A stretch of 64,000 nt of DNA from Pseudomonas sp. MPC6. Its GTDB lineage: Bacteria > Pseudomonadota > Gammaproteobacteria > Pseudomonadales > Pseudomonadaceae. The first letter of the stretch is position 1, and each line of letters starts with the position of its first letter. The notes under the pieces are model-generated. The model was not told where the DNA came from. It was given only the letters and a program-made list of their open reading frames with translations, and ran no database searches. The position numbers and the translations under genes were made by a program. The stretch covers positions 1,205,001-1,269,000 of the forward strand of contig NZ_CP034783.1 of assembly GCF_006094435.1 (NCBI RefSeq), written 5' to 3'. Shown piece by piece: positions 47,292-57,550 of the stretch.

Positions 47292-47705
47292 TTATTGCAC
47301 AGTGCGCTGACTTTCCTGACGCAGTTCCTGAACCCCTTTCTGAGAGTCCTTCACAGCCTGTTCGGCTTTCATCGCCTGGGCTTTGCGCTCAGCTACGCGA
47401 GCGTCCCACTCGGCCTGTTCGGCGAGAATCTTCGCCTCGTCATACTTCTTGTCGTGCATGGCGATTTCAGCTTGCTTGAGCTTGTCCTGGGCGGACTTCA
47501 TTTCCACGGCGGCGAATTCGGTACCGCCGGCGCTGACGGCGCCATTCACGGCGGATTGGGTCACAGCGAATTGTTCGCTAGGCGGGTTACCGGCACAACC
47601 GGCCAGGACCAGGCTGCTGCCGATGGCCAGTGCCGCCAGTTTCAGACCGCGCAGGCGGGTCGACGGGGATTGGGCAGTTCGGGTCTTCATGGTCTTCAAC
47701 TCCAT
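47292..47705 (-). CDS. DUF4398-like lipoprotein (137 aa)
   Basis: The lipoprotein signal has lipobox VLAGC ('AIGSSLVLAGCAGNPPSEQ'). The body is alanine/lysine-rich and helical ('MKSAQDKLKQAEIAMHDKKYDEAKILAEQAEWDARVAE', quoted in outline), typical of DUF4398 proteins that precede OmpA lipoproteins. AGGAG stands before the ATG at 47705. An ATG six codons later is weaker. It lies 49 bases upstream of lptF on the same strand, so the pair is probably an envelope operon with related helical segments. Confidence 0.85.
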   Translation of the reverse strand: MELKTMKTRTAQSPSTRLRGLKLAALAIGSSLVLAGCAGNPPSEQFAVTQSAVNGAVSAGGTEFAAVEMKSAQDKLKQAEIAMHDKKYDEAKILAEQAEWDARVAERKAQAMKAEQAVKDSQKGVQELRQESQRTVQ

Positions 47706-47952
47706 TGGTATAACTCCTGAAAAACTTAAAAATCCATCCTGGGCAAGGAGCCGCAACCGACAATTTCCGTGGTGTTCTGACACGGCCGTCCCAAGCGTGG
47801 TTACTGGGTGTGACCCGAGGCGTTTTTCAAAAGTTCAGAGAAGATGGCCCATCGCCCGAAAAAATATTGACCGAGCGGACAAGGCTCTGGGACGGGAACT
47901 TTGGCGATGCGCAGCGGTATCCCCGACCGGTTTCGGATCGGGAACACGCATT

Positions 47953-48053
47953 TGTAGGCGCGAGCTTGCTCGCGATGGACGTTAACGATGACGCGTTTAT
48001 TCTGAATGAACGCGTCGCCTTTGAGACCATCGCAAGCAAGCTCGCTCCTACAG
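47953..48053. repeat. REP inverted pair (TAGGCGCGAGCTTGCTCGC type)
   Basis: TGTAGGCGCGAGCTTGCTCG and inverted AGCAAGCTCGCTCCTACAG are about 100 bases end to end, between two minus-strand genes. Confidence 0.78.
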
Positions 48054-48067
48054 GGATCAGGTGCAGA

Positions 48068-48412
48068 TCAGTGTTTCGGTTTGTCGCCAGCACTCGACAA
48101 GTCTTGCAAATGCCGACGGGACAACGCGAGAAAACGCGGCGTCGGCCCCACATCTTCGTACAGCGGATCACCTTCTTCATCGGTAGCCACGACGGTCGAG
48201 CCCTTCACGTAGGGGAAGCTTTTCTCGAGCTCTTCCAGGGCGGCGCCGATCAGTTCGCCGAGCAGTTCTTCGGGATGCCGTTTGGGGTACATCTCGACGA
48301 TCGCAGCCAGCCGCGCGGCAGCCTCCACATCCAGATGAATCTTGTAGCCGGTGTCGGTCAGGCGACCCTTGGCGTTTTCTTCCCAGTGCTGGGCTAGCTC
48401 GCGGATTTTCAT
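48068..48412 (-). CDS. Conserved hypothetical protein (114 aa), upstream of ppc
   Basis: This 114-residue soluble, acidic protein begins MKIRELAQHWEENAKGRL and contains 'IHLDVEAAARLAAIVEMYP' and 'EELLGELIGAALEELE', which suggest a small helical, ribbon-helix-helix-like N-terminal half. Homologues are sometimes labelled 'pilin assembly' or 'type 1 pili tip component' in Pseudomonas; I see nothing in the sequence that supports that name. It diverges from ppc. Confidence 0.75.
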   Translation of the reverse strand: MKIRELAQHWEENAKGRLTDTGYKIHLDVEAAARLAAIVEMYPKRHPEELLGELIGAALEELEKSFPYVKGSTVVATDEEGDPLYEDVGPTPRFLALSRRHLQDLSSAGDKPKH

Positions 48413-48613
48413 AAAGACCTCAGTGCGCGCCTGCTCGTGGCAGGCAGGGAGAGTGCCGGCGTTGGCCGGCGGCGGCCGTTGTACGGCTTACTCTTCAGAT
48501 TAGCTATAACGGCAAAGGTTTAAAGTCCCTTCGTCGTCTTGCTTGTAAGAACCGGTCTGGAGCGGCACTCTTAAAGATCTTAGCCGCCCGGATTTATCGC
48601 TGGAGAACTGCTG

Positions 48614-51244
48614 ATGACCGATATCGATGCACGCTTGCGCGAGGACGTTCACCTGTTGGGTGAGCTGTTGGGCAACACCATTCGTGAACAGTATGGGGAC
48701 GGTTTTCTCGACAAGATCGAGCAGATCCGCAAGGGCGCCAAGGCCGACCGTCGCGGGTCGATGGATGCCGAGCTGAGCGCCAGCCTCAACCAACTGAGTG
48801 AAGACGAGTTGCTGCCGGTTGCGCGGGCGTTCAACCAGTTTCTCAACCTGGCCAATATCGCCGAGCAATATCAGCTGATCCACCGCCGCGAAGAATCGCA
48901 GCCGGCACCGTTCGAAGCGCGGGTGCTGCCGGAGCTGCTGGCACGCCTGCGCGCCGAAGGGCATGGCGCCGAATCCCTGGCGCGGCAACTGGGCCGGCTG
49001 GAGATCGAACTGGTCCTCACGGCTCACCCGACCGAAGTGGCACGGCGCACGCTGATCCAGAAATACGACGCCATCGCCGCGCAACTGGCTGCCCAGGACC
49101 ATCGCGACCTGACCAGCGCCGAGCGCGAGCAGATCCACACGAAGTTGCAACGCCTGATCGCCGAAGCCTGGCACACCGAAGAGATTCGCCGCACCCGACC
49201 GACGCCGGTGGATGAGGCGAAGTGGGGCTTCGCGGTGATCGAGCACTCGTTGTGGCAGGCGATCCCCAATTATTTGCGCAAGGCTGATAAAGCCCTGCAT
49301 GACGCCACTGGCCTGCACCTCCCGCTGGAGGCCGCGCCGATTCGCTTTGCCTCGTGGATGGGCGGCGACCGGGACGGCAACCCCAACGTGACCGCTGCCG
49401 TGACCCGTGAGGTCCTGCTGCTGGCGCGCTGGATGGCGGCTGATTTGTACGTGCGCGATGTCGATCATCTGGCGGCCGAATTGTCGATGCAGCAAGCCAG
49501 CGATGCCCTCAAAGCCAAGGCCGGGGACAGCGCCGAACCTTATCGCGCCGTGCTCAAACAACTGCGCGAGCGCCTGCGCGCCACCCGTAACTGGGCGCAC
49601 GCGTCCTTGACCGCGGCCACGCCGGCGCCAGCGAATGTGTTGCAAAACAACCGCGACCTGCTCGATCCGCTGGAGCTGTGTTACCAGTCGCTGCACGAGT
49701 GCGGCATGGGGGTGATCGCCGACGGCCCGTTGCTCGATTGCCTGCGCCGGGCCGTGACCTTCGGCCTGTTCCTGGTGCGCCTGGACGTGCGCCAGGATTC
49801 GTCCCGACACTCGGCGGCGATGACTGAAATCACCGATTACCTCGGTCTTGGTCGCTACGAAGACTGGAACGAGGAAGAGCGCATCGCCTTCCTGATGCGT
49901 GAACTGAACAACCGTCGGCCATTGCTGCCTGCGTATTTCAAGCCGTCCGCCGACACTGCAGAAGTGCTGGCGACCTGCCGGGAAATCGCCTTGGCACCGG
50001 CGGCTTCACTTGGCTCCTATGTGATTTCCATGGCTGGAGCCGCTTCCGACGTGCTGGCTGTGCAACTGCTGCTCAAGGAGTCCGGCGTGTTGCGGCCCAT
50101 GCGCGTGGTGCCGCTGTTCGAAACCCTGGCCGACCTCGATAACGCCGGTCCGGTGATTGAGCAACTGTTGCTGCTGCCGGGCTATCGCGCGCGCCTGCAG
50201 GGGCCGCAGGAAGTGATGGTCGGTTATTCCGACTCGGCCAAGGACGCCGGCACCACCGCGGCGGCCTGGGCGCAGTATCGGGCGCAGGAGCGGCTGGTCG
50301 ACATCTGCCGTGAGCAACAAGTGGAGCTGCTGCTGTTCCACGGTCGCGGTGGCACCGTTGGCCGTGGTGGCGGTCCGGCCCACGCGGCCATCCTGTCGCA
50401 GCCGCCGGGCTCGGTGGCGGGGCGTTTCCGCACCACTGAGCAGGGGGAAATGATCCGTTTCAAGTTCGGCTTGCCGGACATCGCCGAGCAGAATCTCAAT
50501 CTGTACCTGGCCGCCGTGCTGGAAGCGACCTTGCTGCCGCCGCCACCGCCCACACCCGAGTGGCGGCACTTGATGGACGAATTGGCCGCCGATGGCGTCA
50601 GCGCCTACCGCGCCGTGGTGCGGGAAAATCCGCAGTTCGTTGAGTATTTCCGCCAGTCCACGCCGGAACAGGAACTGGGACGCTTGCCGTTGGGCAGCCG
50701 TCCGGCCAAGCGCCGCGCGGGCGGGATCGAAAGCCTGCGGGCGATCCCGTGGATCTTCGGCTGGACCCAGACACGCCTGATGCTGCCGGCCTGGCTCGGC
50801 TGGGAAGCCGCCCTGAGCAAGGCGCTGGAACGCGGCGAAGGCGAGCTGCTGGGGCAGATGCGCGAGCAGTGGCCGTTCTTCCGTACCCGCATCGATATGC
50901 TGGAAATGGTCCTGGCCAAGGCCGACAGCGATATCGCCCGGTCCTATGATGAGCGGCTGGTCGAACCGAATCTGCTGCCTTTGGGGGCGCATTTACGCGA
51001 CCTATTGTCGCAGGCCTGCGCGGTGGTCCTGGGGCTGACCGGTCAGTCTCAGCTACTGGCACATAGCCCAGCCACCCTTGAATTCATCCGCTTGCGCAAC
51101 ACCTACCTCGACCCGCTTCATCTATTGCAGGCCGAATTATTGGCGCGCTCCAGGCAACAGGAGGTGGAGCAGGGCAGCCCGGTAGAACAGGCGCTGCTGG
51201 TGTCTGTGGCGGGGATTGCCGCCGGATTGCGCAATACCGGCTAA
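48614..51244 (+). CDS. ppc: Phosphoenolpyruvate carboxylase
   Basis: PEP carboxylase fixes bicarbonate onto PEP to give oxaloacetate and so refills the TCA cycle. The 876 residues are full length. Active-site motifs are intact: '[14 protein letters not shown]' (catalytic His), '[11 protein letters not shown]', '[14 protein letters not shown]' and the glycine-rich '[15 protein letters not shown]'. The protein ends in the conserved '..[10 protein letters not shown]'. It is probably under allosteric control as in other enteric-type enzymes (acetyl-CoA, aspartate); that is family knowledge. Confidence 0.98.
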   Translation: MTDIDARLREDVHLLGELLGNTIREQYGDGFLDKIEQIRKGAKADRRGSMDAELSASLNQLSEDELLPVARAFNQFLNLANIAEQYQLIHRREESQPAPFEARVLPELLARLRAEGHGAESLARQLGRLEIELVLTAHPTEVARRTLIQKYDAIAAQLAAQDHRDLTSAEREQIHTKLQRLIAEAWHTEEIRRTRPTPVDEAKWGFAVIEHSLWQAIPNYLRKADKALHDATGLHLPLEAAPIRFASWMGGDRDGNPNVTAAVTREVLLLARWMAADLYVRDVDHLAAELSMQQASDALKAKAGDSAEPYRAVLKQLRERLRATRNWAHASLTAATPAPANVLQNNRDLLDPLELCYQSLHECGMGVIADGPLLDCLRRAVTFGLFLVRLDVRQDSSRHSAAMTEITDYLGLGRYEDWNEEERIAFLMRELNNRRPLLPAYFKPSADTAEVLATCREIALAPAASLGSYVISMAGAASDVLAVQLLLKESGVLRPMRVVPLFETLADLDNAGPVIEQLLLLPGYRARLQGPQEVMVGYSDSAKDAGTTAAAWAQYRAQERLVDICREQQVELLLFHGRGGTVGRGGGPAHAAILSQPPGSVAGRFRTTEQGEMIRFKFGLPDIAEQNLNLYLAAVLEATLLPPPPPTPEWRHLMDELAADGVSAYRAVVRENPQFVEYFRQSTPEQELGRLPLGSRPAKRRAGGIESLRAIPWIFGWTQTRLMLPAWLGWEAALSKALERGEGELLGQMREQWPFFRTRIDMLEMVLAKADSDIARSYDERLVEPNLLPLGAHLRDLLSQACAVVLGLTGQSQLLAHSPATLEFIRLRNTYLDPLHLLQAELLARSRQQEVEQGSPVEQALLVSVAGIAAGLRNTG

Positions 51245-51261
51245 GGTTTTTGCCGTGGGTC

Positions 51262-51291
51262 CAGGCACCCGATGCGGGCATCGGGTGCCTG
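51262..51291 (+). terminator. Perfect palindrome after ppc
   Basis: CAGGCACCCGATGC-gg-GCATCGGGTGCCTG is a 14-bp perfect inverted repeat 17 bases after the ppc stop, without a T run. It may be a terminator, an mRNA-stabilising end, or a protein site. The remaining 240 bases before adk hold no gene I can support. Confidence 0.5.
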
Positions 51292-51500
51292 CTGGCGCAG
51301 GCGTGAAAAGTGCTGCCAGGCGACAGTTAATGATGGGGTTGCGACTTGGGGTACCCCGTCGCACAGGTCACATCAGGCGCGGGTTTCTCCGACTTTCGGC
51401 GGCTTGTGTGGTCAGGGCCTGCTGTGTATCTTGATCAGCCTCTGGCCGTTTGGGCGGTCACGATCCTTTTTTTGAGGTTGGCCCCACGAGGCGAATCTGA

Positions 51501-52181
<681 letters not shown>

Positions 52182-52196
52182 ACATTGCCTGATCTT

Positions 52197-52226
52197 CTAC
52201 GGCCCGCTTGCGGGCCGTAGTTGTTT
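52197..52226 (+). terminator. Intrinsic terminator after adk
   Basis: CTACGGCCCG-cttg-CGGGCCGTAG is followed by TTGTTT, 15 bases after the stop. Confidence 0.85.
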
Positions 52227-52267
52227 ATACTGGCGCACTTTTTCTGACCTCTCTTACGGAAACATCG

Positions 52268-52942
52268 ATGAGCACCTTGCTGGCCCTGGACACCGCGACT
52301 GAAGCCTGCTCCGTTGCCTTGCTGCATGACGGCAAGGTCACGAGCCATTACGAGGTGATCCCGCGCCTGCATGCGCAGAAGCTGTTGCCGATGATTCAGC
52401 AATTGCTGGCCGAGGCCGGGACGACCTTGCAAGCGGTCGATGCGATCGCCTTCGGTCGCGGGCCGGGGGCTTTTACCGGCGTGCGGATCGCCATCGGCGT
52501 GGTACAGGGGCTGGCGTTTGCACTGGAGCGCCCGGTATTGCCGGTGTCGAACCTGGCGGTGCTGGCACAGCGAGCGTATCGCGAACACGGCGTCAGCCAG
52601 GTCGCAGCGGCCATCGATGCGCGGATGGATGAGGTGTATTGGGGCTGCTACCGCGAGACGGCAGGGGAGATGCGCCTGGTCGGCAATGAGGCGGTGTTGC
52701 CGCCGGAAGCGGCAGCGTTGCCGGCCGATGCCAGCGGTGACTGGTTCGGTGCAGGCACCGGTTGGGGATATGCCGAGCGCATCGCGGTCAGTTTGACCGG
52801 GCAGGATGCGGGCATGCTGCCGCATGCTGAAGACTTGCTGACCCTGGCGCGATTTGCCTGGGAACGGGGTGAGGCGATTGTGGCGGATGAGGCGCAGCCG
52901 GTGTATTTGCGCGATAAAGTGGCGACGCCCAAGGCCCGTTAA
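52268..52942 (+). CDS. tsaB: tRNA threonylcarbamoyladenosine biosynthesis protein TsaB
   Basis: This 224-residue ASKHA-fold partner of TsaD is part of the complex that makes t6A37 in ANN-decoding tRNAs. The N-terminal 'LLALDTATEACSVALLHDGK' and 'IAFGRGPGAFTGVRIAIGVVQGLA' (quoted in parts) are the family signatures; it lacks the metal-binding HxxxH of TsaD, as expected. The start at 52268 is chosen for MSTLLALDTAT. The order adk-tsaB is conserved in pseudomonads. Confidence 0.95.
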   Translation: MSTLLALDTATEACSVALLHDGKVTSHYEVIPRLHAQKLLPMIQQLLAEAGTTLQAVDAIAFGRGPGAFTGVRIAIGVVQGLAFALERPVLPVSNLAVLAQRAYREHGVSQVAAAIDARMDEVYWGCYRETAGEMRLVGNEAVLPPEAAALPADASGDWFGAGTGWGYAERIAVSLTGQDAGMLPHAEDLLTLARFAWERGEAIVADEAQPVYLRDKVATPKAR

Positions 52943-52961
52943 TTCTTTGAACCGGGTTGGT

Positions 52962-53056
52962 CCTTTCGCGAGCAAGCCCGCTCCCACAAGTTTTGCGTCG
53001 AGCACAGCATCGTAGAACTCCCCAGAACCTGTGGGAGCGGGCTTGCTCGCGAAAGC
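52962..53056. repeat. REP inverted pair
   Basis: CTTTCGCGAGCAAGCCCGCTCC and, inverted, GTGGGAGCGGGCTTGCTCGC lie after tsaB, with a spacer of about 40 bases. Confidence 0.85.
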
Positions 53057-53199
53057 GGTATAAGCAACACAGCCAATCGTCGTTTTTTGCTCGCACTGTC
53101 AAACCTTTCGTCGTTTCTGTGTTCTAGTGATCATTCGGCTGTTTGCGCAGTGGCTTGTGCGCCACTAAACTGCCATTATCAATACCGAGCCCCGCAATC

Positions 53200-53505
53200 A
53201 TGCGTATAGACGGCCTTTCCTCCCAGTCCTACCCCATCAAGCGCCAGCCTCGCAAAGGCCGCGTAGTGGAGGACGAATCCGTCGATATCGACGGCGAGCT
53301 GGAATTTCCGTCCGAAGAGCAACTGGCCGCCCGCGCCGCCAAAGCCTCAGCGCAACGCTTGAGCAATCTACCTGCCCGTCAGCAAGACATGGTTTACCAC
53401 CGCGCCATGAGCAAAACCGTATCCATGGCCTTGGCCAGCTACCTGAGCACCGCCGGTTTTGTCGATTGGGATGCGGATGTGCTGGGTCTCGACCTGTACA
53501 TCTGA
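53200..53505 (+). CDS. Conserved hypothetical protein (101 aa)
   Basis: This 101-residue, mostly hydrophilic protein begins MRIDGLSSQSYPIKRQPRKG. An acidic stretch 'DESVDIDGELEFPSEEQLAARAAKA' (outline) leads to a C-terminal helix ('MVYHRAMSKTVSMALASYLSTAGF'). No family is recognised, though similar proteins occur at this place in other pseudomonads. Its stop overlaps the DUF72 start (TGATG), so the two are coupled. Confidence 0.75.
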   Translation: MRIDGLSSQSYPIKRQPRKGRVVEDESVDIDGELEFPSEEQLAARAAKASAQRLSNLPARQQDMVYHRAMSKTVSMALASYLSTAGFVDWDADVLGLDLYI

Positions 53506-54365
53506 TGGGGCTGCCTTACTACCTCGGCTGCCCGTCCTGGAGTGAAAACGCCTGGCGCGACTACCTGTATCCGCAAGACGCCAAGCCCGCCGAATTTCTG
53601 AACCTCTATTCCCAGGTGTTCAACGCCGTGGAAGGCAATACGACCTTCTACGCCAGCCCCTCTGCCGCCACCGTGCAGCGTTGGGCCGACAGCATGCCGC
53701 GGCACTTTCGCTTTACCGCCAAGTTTCCCGGCGACATCAGTCACAGCGGCGACCTGCGGGAACAACTGACGGCTGCCGAAACCTTCCTGCAATTGCTCAG
53801 CCCCTTGGGTGAGCGGGTTTCGCCGCTGTGGCTGCAACTGTCGAAAAGCTTCACGCCGCAACGGCTGGCGGAGCTGGCCGGTTTTATCGATGCCGTGGAC
53901 CGACCCCTGGCAGTCGAAGTGCGGCATGACGCGTTCTTCGCCAAGGGCGATGACGAGCGCCGGCTCAATCGCCTGCTGCTGGATCGCGGCGTCGAGCGCA
54001 TCTGCCTCGATCCGCGTGCGCTGTTCAGCTGCACCTCGACTGATCCGTCAGTGCTCCACGCCCAGTCGAAAAAACCTCGGGTTCCACCCCGTCCGGCGGC
54101 ATTTACCCAATTTCCGCAGGTGCGTTTCATCGGCCATCCGCAACTGGAAGCCAACGACCCGTTCCTGGTGCCCTGGGTCGAGAAAATCGCCCTGTGGATC
54201 GAAGAAGGCCGCACGCCGTATATTTTCCTGCACACCGCCGACAATCTGCTGGCCGCCAGGCTTGCTCAACGCTTCCACGCACAGCTGATGCTGCGAATGC
54301 CTGGCCTGTCGCCGCTGCCTGAGCTATACAGAGAGCCCGCCGCGGAGCAACTTGGCCTGCTCTGA
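53505..54365 (+). CDS. DUF72 family protein (YecE-like)
   Basis: The 286 residues have a TIM-barrel-like DUF72 fold, with 'YYLGCPSWSENAWRDYLYP', 'FNAVEGNTTFYASPS', 'FRFTAKFPGDISH' and 'PLAVEVRHDAFF'. The family has no firm function; the similarity to sugar-isomerase-type barrels is structural only. It starts at the ATG overlapping the previous stop. It ends 32 bases before the PEP-mutase-like gene. Confidence 0.88.
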   Translation: MGLPYYLGCPSWSENAWRDYLYPQDAKPAEFLNLYSQVFNAVEGNTTFYASPSAATVQRWADSMPRHFRFTAKFPGDISHSGDLREQLTAAETFLQLLSPLGERVSPLWLQLSKSFTPQRLAELAGFIDAVDRPLAVEVRHDAFFAKGDDERRLNRLLLDRGVERICLDPRALFSCTSTDPSVLHAQSKKPRVPPRPAAFTQFPQVRFIGHPQLEANDPFLVPWVEKIALWIEEGRTPYIFLHTADNLLAARLAQRFHAQLMLRMPGLSPLPELYREPAAEQLGLL

Positions 54366-54397
54366 AGCGGATTTTTCCTCTTCCCGGGAGCCTGCCA

Positions 54398-55219
54398 ATG
54401 GATGCGCAAACCCTTCGAGCCCAGGCGTTCAGAGCCCTGCATGAACGCGACGGCGCTTTTGTGATTCCCAACCCGTGGGACGCCGGTTCGGCGATCATGC
54501 TCGCCAGCCTTGGTTTCGAGGCGCTGGCGACCACCAGCGCCGGTTATGCCTTTTCCCAGGGCCGTCCCGATGGTGGGCTGACCCTGGAGCAGACCCTGGC
54601 GAACGTCCAGGCGATAGTCGCGGCCACCGATCTGCCGGTCGCGGTCGATCTGGAAAACGGCTTCGCCGACGATCCTGCCGAATGCGCGCAAAGTATCTTG
54701 CGGGCCGCCGCAGCAGGCGCGGTCGGCGGCTCGATCGAAGATGCCACGGGACGCGAAGACGGCCCGATCTACTGCTTCGACCATGCAGTCGCCCGTATCG
54801 AAGCCGCGGTCGCGGCCGCCCGCAGCCTGCCTTTCCCGTTCACGCTGACGGCCCGGGCGGAAAACTTCCTGCATGGCATCCCCGATCTGGACGAAACGAT
54901 TCGCCGCTTGCAGGCGTTTGCCGAAGCCGGCGCCGACGTGCTGTATGCGCCGGGCCTGCGCAGCGCTGAAGAGGTGTTGGCGGTGGTGCGGGCGGTAGCG
55001 CCCAAACCGGTCAACGTGTTGATGTCCGGCGGGCTCAAGCTGACCGTCGAGCAATTGAGCGAGATGGGCGTCAAGCGGATCAGCGTGGGTTCGGCACTGG
55101 CCCTGGCGGCGTATGGCGAGTTCTTTCGTGCCGCGCAAGAGATCCGGCAGTCGGGCACCTTCGGCTTCACCTCGCGCTCCATGCCGTTCCAGCAGGCCAA
55201 TCAATTGTTCAAAGGCTGA
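54398..55219 (+). CDS. Isocitrate lyase/PEP mutase superfamily protein
   Basis: This 273-residue TIM-barrel protein belongs to the ICL/PEPM superfamily ('FVIPNPWDAGSAIMLASLGFEALATTSAGYAF' region, 'AVDLENGFADDPAE', 'GGSIEDATGRE', 'LTARAENFLHG'). Members include oxaloacetate decarboxylases, PEP mutases and carboxy-PEP mutases. The lyase cysteine motif (KKCGH) of isocitrate/methylisocitrate lyases is absent, so a decarboxylase-like role is more likely than a lyase; this is inference. GGGAGCCTGCC precedes the start. The extensin-like gene starts 2 bases after its stop. Confidence 0.88.
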   Translation: MDAQTLRAQAFRALHERDGAFVIPNPWDAGSAIMLASLGFEALATTSAGYAFSQGRPDGGLTLEQTLANVQAIVAATDLPVAVDLENGFADDPAECAQSILRAAAAGAVGGSIEDATGREDGPIYCFDHAVARIEAAVAAARSLPFPFTLTARAENFLHGIPDLDETIRRLQAFAEAGADVLYAPGLRSAEEVLAVVRAVAPKPVNVLMSGGLKLTVEQLSEMGVKRISVGSALALAAYGEFFRAAQEIRQSGTFGFTSRSMPFQQANQLFKG

Positions 55220-55221
55220 CG

Positions 55222-55917
55222 ATGCGGGCGCTGCAGGTGATGTTGGTGCTGGTGTTGATCATCGGCACGGCGGCGGTGAGTGTCTGGCGTGGCTGGATCT
55301 CGCTGCCGCCGCCATGGAACCCTTGGGCGCCGCTGGACGTGAAGGCCCAACCCAATTTCCTGACGGGCTACAAGCTGATGCGACTGCGTGATGATCCGCA
55401 GCTGTGCGATCAGGTCCTGGGCAGCTCCGGATTACGTGTGTCGCGCCAGGCCGACAGCCCAGGCGCGACCTGCCCGTTGCTCAACACCTGGCGCGTGCAA
55501 GGCGGCGCAGTGGCCCTGAGCAGCAGTTTCCTCGCCAGTTGTCGGTTGGCGGTGTCCTTCGCCCTGTTCGAACATCACGCGCTGCAACCCGCCGCCCAGG
55601 CGGTCTATGGCCAGCCTGTGACCCGCGTCGAGCATCTCGGCAGCTTTGCCTGCCGCAACGTCTACGGTCGCGAGAACGGCAGGCGCAGCCAGCACGCCGG
55701 CGCCAATGCGCTCGATATCGCCGGTTTCCGCCTGGCCGACGGCCGCGCCGTCAATGTGCTCAAGGATTGGCCGAAGGATAATCAGGACGCACGGTTTCTG
55801 CGCCAGGTGCGCGATGGTGCCTGCGACCTGTTCAGTGGGGTATTGAGCCCGGACTACAACGCCGCCCATCGCGATCACTTTCACTTGGATGTCGGGCCGT
55901 GGCAGGTCTGTCGCTGA
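55222..55917 (+). CDS. Extensin-like C-terminal domain protein, putative zinc peptidase
   Basis: The protein has 231 residues. An N-terminal membrane anchor or signal ('LQVMLVLVLIIGTAAVSVW') leads to an extensin-like domain. 'SQHAGANALDIAGF' (H158, D165) and 'HRDHFHLDVG' (H219, H221) recreate the SxHxxxxAxD + HxH zinc pattern of LAS-type peptidases (VanY, DD-carboxypeptidase). I infer a periplasmic peptidoglycan-active enzyme. Six or more cysteines suggest disulfides. The plant-derived name 'extensin' is misleading here. Confidence 0.85.
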   Translation: MRALQVMLVLVLIIGTAAVSVWRGWISLPPPWNPWAPLDVKAQPNFLTGYKLMRLRDDPQLCDQVLGSSGLRVSRQADSPGATCPLLNTWRVQGGAVALSSSFLASCRLAVSFALFEHHALQPAAQAVYGQPVTRVEHLGSFACRNVYGRENGRRSQHAGANALDIAGFRLADGRAVNVLKDWPKDNQDARFLRQVRDGACDLFSGVLSPDYNAAHRDHFHLDVGPWQVCR

Positions 55918-55920
55918 GAC

Positions 55921-56541
55921 TCAGGCGGCGATACGCAGGTTCTGCAGCACGATCGGGCGCGCCCAGCCGGTATCGAAATCGAAGCGTTGCTGTTGTTCCA
56001 TCAGCTCTTCGGCCGAGAACGGCGGGAAGGGCTTGTCCAGCAGATGGAGTTCGAACTCGGCGATCGGCAAGTGCAGTGCACGCGGTTGGGGTGCCGGGCC
56101 GGCTTGCGGCACGGGCTGGCCTGCGGTCAGCACGATCGGGCGCACCCAGGCGCTTTCGAAGTCCTGCTGTTGCTGCTGAGCGATGATGGCCTCCTCCGGG
56201 AACGGTGGGAAGGGTTTGTCCGCCAGGTCCGTTTCGAACTCCGCAATCGGCAGGAACAAGGGCTCGGGCGGGCGTACTTCGTTGTCCTTCACTTCACAGT
56301 CGCGCTGGGCGACGATGTGCGCCAGCAGATCGCTGCCCACCGTGGGTTCGACCGGGCTGTCGAGATCGACCGCTGGAAAGTTGAGCGATTCGGGCAGTGC
56401 CTCACCCGAATGATCGGCCAGCGCCCGGGCAAAAAAATCCTGCCACAGGTGACTGACACCGCTCAGTGCCTGGGTATTTTGCCGGCTGTAATCGCCGTAG
56501 GGCGAGATAAAGCCGGTAATGGAGGGTTGAAAGTCTGACAT
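55921..56541 (-). CDS. Hypothetical protein with two 44-residue repeats
   Basis: This 206-residue acidic protein has no signal peptide or membrane helix. Residues 95-138 and 156-199 are an internal duplication: each has LPIAEFE, DKPFPPF, a Q-rich run and W.RPIVL, and 28 of 44 positions match by hand. The linker is proline-rich. The N-terminal 90 residues are different ('SVSHLWQDFFARALADHSGEAL' outline). No family is recognised. It is convergent with the extensin-like gene (3 bases between) and divergent from rsmJ. Confidence 0.72.
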   Translation of the reverse strand: MSDFQPSITGFISPYGDYSRQNTQALSGVSHLWQDFFARALADHSGEALPESLNFPAVDLDSPVEPTVGSDLLAHIVAQRDCEVKDNEVRPPEPLFLPIAEFETDLADKPFPPFPEEAIIAQQQQQDFESAWVRPIVLTAGQPVPQAGPAPQPRALHLPIAEFELHLLDKPFPPFSAEELMEQQQRFDFDTGWARPIVLQNLRIAA

Positions 56542-56632
56542 TTTTCTCGGTCGACGCTCAGCTCTGGCAAAATGCTCGATAGTGTTGTTATCGGCCGTTT
56601 TTGCCGATCATTAATTTTTTGAGCGTGTTCCC

Positions 56633-57415
56633 ATGATTGAGCAACCTGCGGTCTGCCGCATTCACGTCGAGGCTTCGACCCCGGCCTTTCAGCCACAGGC
56701 CGAACAATGGGCCGAGCGCCTGGGCTTGCCGATGCAGGTGGCGGATGCTGAGTTTGCCTTGCAGGTGGGCGAGCAGGGTTTGCAGCTGCAACAACTGGGT
56801 GCCGATGCGCCGGGCCCGGTGCGGGTGGACTTTGTCGAGGGCGGCGCGGCCCACCGTCGGTTATTCGGTGGCGGCACGGGGCAGATGATCGCCAAGGCGG
56901 TGGGCATCGCCCAAGGCGTGCGTCCGCGGGTGCTGGATGCCACGGCCGGGTTGGGCAAGGACGCGTTCGTGCTGGCGAGCCTGGGCTGCGAGATGAGCCT
57001 GATCGAGCGTCAGCCGTTGATCGGCGCCTTGCTTGAAGATGGCCTGGCCCGTGGCGCGGAAGATTTCGACGTGGCGCCGATCGTGGCGCGGATGAGATTG
57101 CTCAAGGGCAATTCGATCGAAGTGATGCGCAACTGGGAAGGTGAGCCGCCGCAGGTGATCTACCTCGACCCGATGTTTCCCCATCGGGAGAAAACCGCGC
57201 TGGTGAAGAAGGAAATGCGTCTGTTCCGGCCGTTGGTGGGGGATGACCCCGACGCACCGGCGCTGCTTGAAGCGGCGTTGGCGCTGGCCAGCCACCGGGT
57301 GGTGGTCAAGCGCCCGCGCAAGGCGCCGTGCATTGCGGGGCCGAAGCCGAGTCATGCGCTGGATGGGAAATCCAGTCGGTATGACATTTATCCGAAGAAA
57401 GCGCTTAAGCCCTGA
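56633..57415 (+). CDS. rsmJ: 16S rRNA m2G1516 methyltransferase RsmJ
   Basis: This 260-residue SAM-dependent methyltransferase (formerly YhiQ) modifies G1516 of 16S rRNA in E. coli numbering. The SAM motif is '[19 protein letters not shown]', the catalytic region '[21 protein letters not shown]' (quoted in parts), and the end '[13 protein letters not shown]' is typical. It starts at the ATG at 56633. It is a single gene followed by a REP pair. Confidence 0.95.
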   Translation: MIEQPAVCRIHVEASTPAFQPQAEQWAERLGLPMQVADAEFALQVGEQGLQLQQLGADAPGPVRVDFVEGGAAHRRLFGGGTGQMIAKAVGIAQGVRPRVLDATAGLGKDAFVLASLGCEMSLIERQPLIGALLEDGLARGAEDFDVAPIVARMRLLKGNSIEVMRNWEGEPPQVIYLDPMFPHREKTALVKKEMRLFRPLVGDDPDAPALLEAALALASHRVVVKRPRKAPCIAGPKPSHALDGKSSRYDIYPKKALKP

Positions 57416-57427
57416 GACCGCGTCGCC

Positions 57428-57525
57428 TCCTTCGCGAGCAAGCCCGCTCCCACAGTTGATCTCTGCCGTTCACAAAATAGGTGTTCACCGCAGATCCAAT
57501 GTGGGAGCGGGCTTGCTCGCGAAGG
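57428..57525. repeat. REP inverted pair
   Basis: CCTTCGCGAGCAAGCCCGCTCC and inverted GTGGGAGCGGGCTTGCTCGC lie between the convergent rsmJ and mexL-like genes. Confidence 0.85.
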
Positions 57526-57550
57526 CGCCGGACCAGACACCCAAAAACTA

